NCBI GenBank assembly: GCA_026119855.1
Contig: JAOWBW010001472.1
Span: 1-64,000, forward strand
Source of the DNA: Campanula takesimana
Taxonomy: Eukaryota; Streptophyta; Magnoliopsida; Asterales; Campanulaceae
Length of the DNA: 64,000 bases
Direction of reading: 5' to 3'
The position numbers and the translations under genes were made by a program. Shown in pieces: positions 56,056 through 64,000 of the stretch. Within the stretch, counting starts at the first letter, position 1. Each line of letters begins with the position of its first letter. The notes under the pieces were generated by a model. That model was not told the DNA's origin. It did no database searches and was given only the letters and a program-made list of their open reading frames with translations.

Positions 56056-57059
56056 GAAATTGTGGTTAACAAATTTTATTACTTTTTGATAACAATCGAA
56101 GAGTGGTTAACAAATTTCTACAAGCGGAGAGCTTCACAGATGCTCTAAGAGCATCAACACTTAATTGAACAGCGATGGCATGATAAAGCTCAGCAGCCAG
56201 ATCATTATTACTTGCAAAACCAACAATCCCTCTGAATTGCAGCAAACCACTCTTAATATGAGCCAAACTTCCGAGTTTACTTTATATTTATATTCCAGAT
56301 TACTCTTTTTTTTTCTCCATGCAGCCTACTTAAAGTAAAAAACATAATTTTCTTAACCACTTAAACCCAGATGCACATATGCGCATTAGTTCGTACCCCT
56401 GGTTACAACCATACCAGAGTAGGAACAGGGATCAATGAGGATTAGACTTCAAATCTGGACTTTAGTGGTATCTCAAGTTAATCCAGATTTTGAATGTTTT
56501 CCCATCCTCTCTTGTCAATGATTAACTTGAGATACCACTAAAGTCCAGATTTGAAGACTAATCCTCCTTGATCCCTGTTCCTACTCTAGTATGGTTGTGA
56601 CCAGGGCTACGAACTAATGTGCATCTGGGTTTAAGTGGTTAAGAAAGATTATGTTTTTTTTTACTTTAAGTAGGCTGCATGGAGAAAAAAAAGAGTAATC
56701 TGGAATATAAATATAAACTAAACTCTGAAGTTTGGCTCATATTAAGAGTGGTTTGCTGCAATTCAGAGGGATTGTTGGTTTTGCAAGTAATAATGATCCG
56801 GCTGCTGAGTTTTATCATGCCATCGCTGTTCAGTTAAGTGTTGATGCTCTTAGAGCATCTGTGAAGCTCTCCGCTTGTAGAAATTTGTTAACCACTCTTC
56901 GATTGTTATCAAAAAGTAATAAAATTTGTTAACCACAATTTCTTAGCTGGTCTCATAATTGATTGATTTTTGCCAGATTGGATAATGTTCTTGTAAATTA
57001 GTTGTTGTGATTGAATCATTGAAGTGATGGAGGATTCGAGGTGGTGAACTAACGAGATG
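55939..57059. repeat. Large inverted duplication (hairpin locus) covering the hAT 3' end
   Basis: The left arm 55939-56482 and right arm 56521-57059 are complementary along about 540 bp with scattered mismatches and short indels; only 38 bp separate them. The left arm starts inside the transposase dimerisation-domain coding sequence (CATCTCGTTAGTTCACC), and the right arm ends in the complement (GGTGAACTAACGAGATG). A transcript across it would fold into a long double-stranded RNA. Each arm also holds a 66-codon frame (minus 56066-56266, plus 56732-56932) containing FRGIVGFASNND and ALRASVKLSACRNLL, with only two residue differences. I do not recognise it; it may be a captured exon. Confidence 0.9.
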
Positions 57060-57984
57060 GAATTAGCCAATATTTCATCTTTTAAATGGTGCCTTCTTGC
57101 TGTATGCCAAAAGGTTTTTGCATTTGAACATTCTTTAATTAAATGGTGACTCGGGTATAAGGCACATTATATTTATGTTACCTGGTATAAGGAATATGGG
57201 CACCATGTTACCTTCCCCTCATAACTAGAAGCTAACATTGACTTGCACTTGCATATAAATAAGAATGGCATCAACTATGTTGTTATTTCGCAGCAAGTGT
57301 AATCGAACTATCCTTCACTATGCCACACTATGTGTAAGACACTGTTTCATGGTTTTGCCTACTCATATAGCTCTTTCACTGCGAATGCCTTCTTAGTTTT
57401 TTTTTTTCTTTCCTATTAGCTGTTGATAAAGTCCAATCTCTTCTACTGAATAACATCTTATAGAAGCAATGAGTTTGCAAATTTAGCTATGGACTTTCTG
57501 GAAAACGGCAATGGTTATTTTTTAGTTTTAAATAATGCATGATTTATTCCAAATGGTTAGGACAAAATGACGAAATCCTCAAACCTCTTTTGATGTTTGT
57601 ATCAATAACCTGTAACTTGGAGTTTTGACTAAATGTCGAATTATAGACCCCTTCAGCTGCTAAGTCATCTGACCCTTAAAGTCAGTGCTCATCCTTCAGT
57701 TCTATTCATCTTAGTTTTAGTTAAAGGTCCAAGTTCTTTCATTAGTAGTTGGTTAGTTTTACTTTCATCAAATTGCATTGGAGTTTGTTAGAGGCAATGG
57801 CCAAATAGAATGATAAACATATACTGTTGTTATTTCTTGTTATGGAGCAGAGTCCTGACCTGTTCTCTTTTCTAAAGTTCAACAAACCCGCTAGAAATGT
57901 GTTTTAAATTTCCTCTGAAGAAAAAAGTTCTCAATTGGAATGATATGGTGACAGACTTGTGGTCAAGATACACATTAACATGTA
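57060..57984. other. Intergenic DNA upstream of RPN6
   Basis: No gene or clear element. The RPN6 first (non-coding) exon may lie in 57.1-59.3 kb, but I cannot place its donor site. Confidence 0.4.
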
Positions 57985-58096
57985 CTCCCTCCATCCCAAA
58001 AGTTCTCATTTGTACATGCAATTTACAAATAAGTTAAGCATATCTGTTAAAAACGTTGACAAGTCAACTGCAAAATTTATTTTGGATGAGAGGGAG
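57985..58096. mobile_element. Short Stowaway-like MITE
   Basis: The ends CTCCCTCCATCCCAAAAGTT and ATTTTGGATGAGAGGGAG are flanked by TA. It is 112 bp. Confidence 0.75.
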
Positions 58097-58497
58097 TATT
58101 AATTTAAGTCTTTTCGTCTCAGTTGTACATAGCGTTGATATAACGGATCAGGTTTTTGGACTCAAATCGTATACACTTAAAGACAAAAAAAAAAAACAAA
58201 AAGAAGTATGTAGTGTTAATTGTTAAAAGCATTAATTGCGTAAATTTCTTATCCTTTACCTGAATTTGGCTTCTGTGATTGTATACTGCTGGTTTTATTT
58301 GTTTACTTTGTTTTAATTTGTAAAAAATTGGTGCTCCTGCATATAGATAACTTCAAATTTTCGTAATGCTGTCTACTATGGTTCGGCATTATGTTCTGGA
58401 TTGTTGAATACTGAATTGAAGATTATCTGGAATATATATTTATAGTGGTGGAACCAATTATAATTCAATGCGTTTGGAAATAGGAAGTATGTTGTTA

Positions 58498-58600
58498 CTC
58501 CCTCCGTCCCAAAATGAAGGTCCAAAAATGTTCAAATTTACTTTTGATCAAGAGCAAGTTTGAAAATTTTTTGGACATTCATTTTGGGACCAAGGGAGAG
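58498..58600. mobile_element. Short Stowaway-like MITE
   Basis: The ends CTCCCTCCGTCCCAAAATGA and TCATTTTGGGACCAAGGGAG are flanked by TA. It is 103 bp, little more than two inverted repeats. Confidence 0.75.
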
Positions 58601-59039
58601 TACTAATGAATTTTAAAGGACATGTGTGGTTGGAAAAAAAATCTTGTTTGCGCAATTAGCATGTCAGTGTTGACTTTCAAGCACTTGGTTTGCAACATTA
58701 CTTGTATATGATTGATGTTCATGTCATTTTAGCAGTATTTGAACGTTCTTGGCTTAATTTACTTGAAATTTGCATGTTCTCTAAATGTCTACTGATGCTT
58801 GGATTGAAGATAGGGACACTTTAATTATTTTTTGAATATGCCAATCGTTTGTTTTTTCCCTCAAGTTAATACTTGATGATGGTAGACGTGGAGGTAGCAG
58901 AGATATCAATGTTTGTGTATTCTTGTATACTCCAGGAATCAATGCAAATTTGAGTCAAGAATAGTAGTGGGTGGAGGATATAATTATCCATTCATAATGC
59001 AAGTGAGTGAAAAGTAGATGGGTAAGTGATGGGCTTTTT

Positions 59040-59178
59040 GTAATATATGAACTTTATGAGGACAAAAATGTCCAAAACACTATTCATCCTTTGCCATTTA
59101 AGGAATAAAGCAACTAAAAACCTTAAATTGAGACATACCAAAAAGGAAAGTAAGAACTTTAAACTGGGACGGAGGGAG
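59040..59178. mobile_element. Truncated Stowaway-like MITE
   Basis: Only the right end (TTTAAACTGGGACGGAGGGAG followed by TA) is clear; a left partner is not. A possible left end, TACTCCAGGAATC, lies near 58930. Confidence 0.4.
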
Positions 59179-59397
59179 TATCATTTTTATTTGCACCGAA
59201 ATTAGTTTATATTTTATGCTTCAGCCATAAAGACATTGTTTTATTCCCTTCCCTTTACATCCATTGTCAAACTTTTGCCTGTAATACCTGCAGCTATATA
59301 CTTATGCAAATCATTTAAATCATCAAATATGTTGTCCATGCTCATCATTTGAACACCCTCATATCATGTATATAATTGCTTGATACTGTTTTTGTAG

Positions 59398-60689
59398 GAT
59401 TTCTCTACGAACCTGTAGCAATGTCTTCATCATATTTGCCTGCAACCACAGACTCAATTGCCTTGGCTCTAGAAGCTAAAGATCGGTCCGAATCCATCTC
59501 TATCCTTTACCGGATACTCGAGAACCCTGCATCTTCTTCCGAAGCTCTACGTATCAAAGAACAAGCAATCACAAACCTCTCCGATCTTCTCAAGGAAGAA
59601 AACAGGGGTGAAGATCTTCGTGCACTTTTGACCCAATTGAGACCCTTCTTCTCTTTAATCCCCAAGGCCAAAACTGCCAAGATCGTACGGATAATAATCG
59701 ACGCTGTCGCCAAAATACCCGGTACCACCGATCTCCAGATATCACTCTGCAAAGAAATGGTGGAGTGGACCCGTGCTGAAAAGCGGACTTTCTTGAGGCA
59801 ACGAGTTGAAGCTAGACTTGCAGCTCTTTTAATGGATAGTAAGGAGTATTCAGAAGCTTTGACCCTTCTTGCAGGATTGGTCAAGGAAGTAAGGAGACTG
59901 GATGATAAGCTTCTTCTTGTTGATATCGACTTGTTGGAGAGCAAGTTGCACTTTTCTTTAAGGAACCTTCCGAAGGCAAAAGCTTCTCTTACAGCTGCAC
60001 GAACTGCTGCAAATGCCATTTATGTCCCTCCTGCTCAACAAGGGACTATAGATTTACAGAGTGGGATCCTTCATGCTGAAGAGAAGGATTACAAGACTGC
60101 TTACAGCTATTTCTTTGAAGCATTCGAGGCATTTAATGCACTCGAGGACCCCAGGGCTGTTTATAGTCTTAAATACATGCTTTTGTGCAAGATTATGGTC
60201 AACCAAGCTGATGACGTGGCGGGAATAATCTCTTCGAAAGCGGGTCTTCAGTACTTGGGACCCGAACTCGATGCCATGAAAGCTGTTGCTGATGCGTACT
60301 CGAAACGGTCCTTGAAGTTGTTTGAAACTGCTCTTCGTGATTTTAAGCCCCAGTTGGATGAAGACCCAATCGTGCACCGACACCTGTCGTCCCTCTACGA
60401 CACGCTTTTGGAACAAAACTTGTGCAGGTTGATTGAGCCGTTTTCTAGAGTTGAGATCGCGCATATTGCTGAGCTGATTGAGCTTCCGATCGATCATGTG
60501 GAGAAGAAACTGTCTCAGATGATTTTGGACAAGAAGTTTGCAGGAACACTGGATCAAGGTGTGGGCTGTCTTATCATTTTCGATGATCCTAAAACTGATG
60601 CTATTTACCCGGCAACACTCGAGACGATTCAAAACATGGGGAAGGTGGTGGACAGTCTGTTTATCAGATCCGCTAAGATAATGGCATGA
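59398..60689 (+). CDS. RPN6: 26S proteasome lid subunit RPN6 (PSMD11 homologue)
   Basis: The start codon is ATG 59421, giving 422 residues in one coding exon; the feature includes 23 bases of leader. The acceptor TTTTTGTAG at 59397 shows that an intron lies in the 5' UTR, so the upstream TTG frame is intronic. The protein begins MSSSYLPATTDSIALALEAK and has the helical-repeat half (KAKTAKIVRIIIDAVAKIPG, EARLAALLMDSKEYSEALTL) and a C-terminal PCI domain (about residues 225-390; DYKTAYSYFFEAFEAFNAL, RVEIAHIAELIELPIDHVEK). Length matches plant RPN6. It clamps the lid to the 20S core and ATPase ring in the nucleus and cytosol and is normally essential. The frame is intact and GC-richer than its surroundings. 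A SINE lies 66 bp past the stop. Confidence 0.95.
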
Positions 60690-60740
60690 GGTTCTTTATC
60701 TATTTCAAGTTGAGACTTTACTTTTGCTTTATTTATTTTG

Positions 60741-60964
60741 ATTTGGACTTGTTCTCATAGACGTCCCGCTCCATCTGGTAGTCCAAGTGCCATCTGATTG
60801 ATCACCTGCAGAAGCCTCCAGCCGCCCTCAGAGGGGCATAGTAACCAAGGTTCTCCACACCTCCCCCCGTAGGAGTCGAACCCAGGACCTCCCTTAAGGA
60901 AGGCCCTTAAACTCACCCACACATACCACTGAGCTATAAGCTCTTTGGTATTTGGACTTGTTCT
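60741..60964 (-). mobile_element. tRNA-derived SINE downstream of RPN6, antisense
   Basis: A 15-bp direct repeat ATTTGGACTTGTTCT (60741-60755 and 60950-60964) brackets a 194-bp body. On the minus strand the body has an A box TAGCTCAGTGG (60926-60936) and a perfect B box GGTTCGACTCC (60872-60882), in the order of an internal RNA polymerase III promoter. The far part (GAGGGCGGCTGGAGGC...GACGTCTATG) is not tRNA-like and is the SINE body; there is no long A tail. The clean duplication implies a fairly young insertion, probably in the RPN6 3' UTR. Confidence 0.88.
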
Positions 60965-61430
60965 TGTAATGGTGATTTTAATATGCTAGCAGTGCATTTT
61001 TTTGCTTGGCTTCGTAGACCAGTTAATGTCAGATTTGAAGTTGATATACTCCGTATTTGGAACCTGTAATTTTTCTTTGGTTATGGGTTTGCATTGGAGC
61101 TCAAACAAACATGCTCAACGTGTCTTGGATTAGATTTCAATGCATTCATTTTCTCACATTACACGGTTTTATCTATATATCCATGCTGATGTTTGTGACT
61201 ACTTACCTCTCGGATCTCCCGAGTATATGTTCACCTTTCCTTTTTAGTTTGTCCTAAAGTATATGTTCACTTTTTAAAATGACAATTTTTTTTACTATTT
61301 CCTCCACTCATTTTCTCTCATACTTTATTTTTATATTCACAACACTTATATCATTTTCACCATTTTTAAATTTCTGTGTAAATGAGATGGTGGACATATA
61401 ATTTGGGATGGAGTGTATTTTATTTACATA
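60965..61430. other. RPN6 downstream DNA
   Basis: No gene seen. A weak MITE-like pair (TAGTTTGTCCTAAAGTATAT near 61246 and ATAATTTGGGATGGAGTGTA near 61400) suggests a decayed Stowaway-type element. Confidence 0.4.
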
Positions 61431-61740
61431 CTCCTTCCATCTAGGAAAGTTAGTCCTACACTTCTTTTTTGTTGTTAACTCGAATCAATTTTTATCAAGA
61501 ATTTAGATAAATTTTGACTATCTTAATGAATTTTTTTAATTTGTTATTGATATATCATTATAAATATTATTATTAACAAGTTTTTTTTTAAAAAAATCAT
61601 TAGAATAGTAAAAATTAATTTAAAATTTCTGCTGAAAGTTGACTCAAGTTACTTAAATTTAAATTATTGACTAAAATTAACTCTGGTTAATAACCAAAAA
61701 AAGTGGCATGAACTTTCTGAGACTTCCGGGACGGAGGGAG
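61431..61740. mobile_element. Stowaway-like MITE
   Basis: The ends CTCCTTCCATCTAGGAAAGT and ACTTCCGGGACGGAGGGAG are flanked by TA. It is 310 bp with an AT-rich middle. Confidence 0.75.
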
Positions 61741-61837
61741 TATGTAGATATGAATATATAGATATATGAACTATTATGACAAAAACTTGTGTTAGACGGA
61801 TCTCGTTGAGAGAGTAAATGGTTTGCCCCACAAAACT

Positions 61838-62090
61838 TCCTCACGATACAGACTCGTGTTGGTCTCTCAAGCACGCCTAAATCGTGGGACCCCTCAAAGC
61901 TCTGCATGTACCATCAAGTTTGGGGTCACGATACAGACTTGTGTTGGTCTCTCAAGCACGCCCTCCAGGACCTTATTGATAGAGAGGTTATCCCAAAGCC
62001 TCCCCCAAAGGCTTCAAGTTCGAAGGTGTTATCTTAGGGGCTCATCGACCCCCAAGGAAGGAGTTCTCTTTTGTTAGATAATGACCGCAG
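61838..62090 (+). pseudogene. Tat/Ogre gag knuckle fragments, duplicated
   Basis: The frame HDTDLCWSLKHALQDLID, then REVIPKPPPKASSSK (about 61926-62015) is the Ogre/Tat gag signature. An 86-bp upstream partial copy (HDTDSCWSLKHA then stop) starts at 61840, so the domain was partly duplicated. No other part of the element is visible. Confidence 0.65.
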
Positions 62091-64000
62091 TTTATCGATG
62101 CGATGAAATGTTGCTGGCCCGAGGGATTGTGTCTCTTTTGCTGTGAATAGGGCACACCGCCCAATTCTAATCCCTTTTGCTTTTGGTCCCGTTCGAAAAA
62201 ATTCTCACTCTTTCTTTGCTTTCCAAATCAAACTTTGCGTGTCATCTTTTCTTTAATATATTTATTTGCTTGTCTTGTAAAATATGTTTTCAGTTAATGA
62301 ATCCGTGTTATAATCAGGTGCTTCCTAATCACGCAAAAAAGTTAATCTCAATTAATTAAAAGCAAACAATAATATGTGGACTAGCGATTAATTGAGATGA
62401 GAACTAGGGTCGACGGTGCTCAATGGGATTCACAAACGAAGGCAATCCAGGGAGTTTGTAGAGGTGATCGATGGAGTTCCCGCCAACTATCAGACACAGA
62501 TTCAAGACGGCCGACCAAAGGCCAAGATAGCTGGAAACAACTACCTTTCGCGAGTGAAACTGTTGTCAATTTCCTTTAATGTATCATTTTTCTATAATTC
62601 TTGCATCTTATGATCTGTATTTCGCAAATTTTCATTACGTTCGTCATGTTTTTATTCTTCGCACAAACAAAAAAAAAGTGCAAAAAAGGAGAGGGTGCGC
62701 AAAAAAAAAAAAAAATATTGGTTACTTTATTTCGCTTTGTTCTCGTACATTATTCTATACTTTGTACATATTACACTCATCTTGTATTATTACTCCGGAG
62801 ACGCATCTCGACACCATAGTGAGCACCATCAACGACAGCAACGGGTGATTCTCTTTGAAAAGTTAATAGCTCAAGCCGGCCTCTTACACTGAGAGGTTAA
62901 AAACCCTTGCCCCAGATATTTTCGAGAGTTAAGCATTTACCCTTAACAAACCAACCTTTCAATTTTAGAGGTTAGAGACTAAAAGTCAGACAGCCTTTAG
63001 GAACTCCATCAAGATCGAAAAGCGCAATAACGAAGACGACCTGGAGAGCACCGCGCATATGAGGATAATCTACATTGAAGAAGATCTCGATCTCTTGACT
63101 TTGGGCAAGCACCATCAACGACAACAACTGGTGTCTTTGTTGGAGACCAACACGCTCTACCAACCCCTTACACTGAAGGAGCCCAGCATCCAAAAGTTGT
63201 ACAGCCTCTAATGATATTACCGACCTCGATAAACACGACAATGACGATGAGGACCTCCACCTACGAGGTCAACAGGCGGCGCTAATTACGACAATCATCT
63301 GATGGTGTTCTCATCTCGATTTGTCACGGTCTAATTTGAGTCCAAATAAATTATTTGCTTTTTTGAAAATGAAATTAATCTGATTGCGAAAGCCCATTTG
63401 ATTTTGAAGCACTTGACCATTAACGCGAATTCTAATATTGAGTCATTGATTTCAAAATGTGAGAAATTTCCTTGAGTCTAGGGGCTTCCCCCTACTCTCG
63501 TCCTCCCGTCAATCTTTTCTGCGCAAACACAATGTCAATGATCCCACGGGATCTTTCTTTGCTTTCCCAAAATACTGGCCTTGTGCCTTCCCATACCCAT
63601 TCCTGCAATTTATCACAGTGAATGAGACGAAGGAATGTGATCATCTGACTCTCAAAATTCAAAATCAGGAAGTATGCTCAAATAAATGAATGTGAACTGG
63701 GGGTTGCGTGTCAGATTTCAGGAATGATAGATTTGTTTCCCGTTAATGCAGAATAGCTCGGAGGTAGGACAACTCCCACACGCAGTTGGTCCTTAGGAAT
63801 TTTTAACATCAACAAGCATCATAATTTGTGAGACAACCGTCACAGATAGCTAGGTCCCTCTCAAGTGAAACATCAGAGCAAAGTTTTTCAGATTGGCAGT
63901 TTGGGTCACAAGTCACAAAGATCAATCATCAATAATGCTGGAAGTTGTGCAACTCTCAATGACAGTTGGTTCCACCATCAGAGCATCGAATGTGAAGGTG
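62091..64000. other. Unassigned DNA at the right edge
   Basis: No recognisable gene. CACCATCAACGACA(G/A)CAAC occurs twice (about 62825 and 63112), each followed by similar CTCTTACACTGA / CCTTACACTGA sequence about 60-65 bp on, so 62.8-63.2 kb holds a diverged duplication. The + frame gives HHQRQQ in both. It may be retroelement debris. A-runs lie at 62668 and 62701. Confidence 0.35.

Noticed and set aside
59507..60632. Long minus-strand frames opposite RPN6
   Set aside because: Antisense shadows of a conserved coding exon.
60872..60936. tRNA gene on the minus strand
   Set aside because: A and B boxes are present, but there is no acceptor-stem pairing or anticodon arm; the 15-bp duplication shows that it is a SINE.

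Overview
The window is nuclear DNA of a flowering plant, most likely a eudicot. It is AT-rich, its genes have introns with GT/AG borders, and it carries two S-protein-homologue genes (a eudicot-expanded family). It is packed with plant-type transposons: Athila-like and Tat/Ogre-like Ty3 elements, Ty1/copia-like LTRs, CACTA, hAT, a Mutator-like MITE, many Stowaway-like MITEs, a tRNA-type SINE and LINE relics. I cannot name the species.

Region by region. 1-3.8 kb: a degenerate 34-50 bp tandem array, a decayed LTR fragment and a nest of Stowaway-like MITEs. 3.8-15 kb: two copies, on opposite strands, of a pol-less LTR retroelement with a long unrecognised ORF. The + copy is split by a CACTA element (4514-7936). 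14.9-27.1 kb: a Tat/Ogre-like element with degraded gag and a 19-bp minisatellite before its 3' LTR; that LTR was later hit by two further elements, now solo LTRs (22977-25183, 25324-26780). 27.1-34.2 kb: an inverted Tat-like element that looks chimeric, since its two LTRs belong to different families. 34242-41597: a complete, young, non-autonomous Athila-like element with 1499-bp LTRs, an AGTCA target duplication and an intact gag-protease ORF that stops inside the RT domain.

41.6-64 kb is the gene-bearing part. It holds a LINE RNase H relic, two tandem S1/SPH genes (44254-44679, 45949-46392), a five-exon ALG14 gene (50046-53838), a hAT relic whose 3' end lies in a ~1.1 kb inverted duplication (55939-57059), and RPN6/PSMD11 as one coding exon (59421-60689) with a SINE just downstream. 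Tat gag scraps and unassigned DNA follow to the end.

Host functions: ALG14 acts in N-glycan precursor assembly at the ER, RPN6 is a 26S proteasome lid subunit, and the SPH proteins are small secreted proteins. Nothing suggests these genes are co-regulated. The most interesting signals are the hAT hairpin locus, family-specific clusters of short motifs inside several LTR families (near-palindromic GATCCGACCGGATC, CpG-rich GCGCGCGCCTC, AAGATAGTCGACCT), and the evolving minisatellite of the Tat-like elements.
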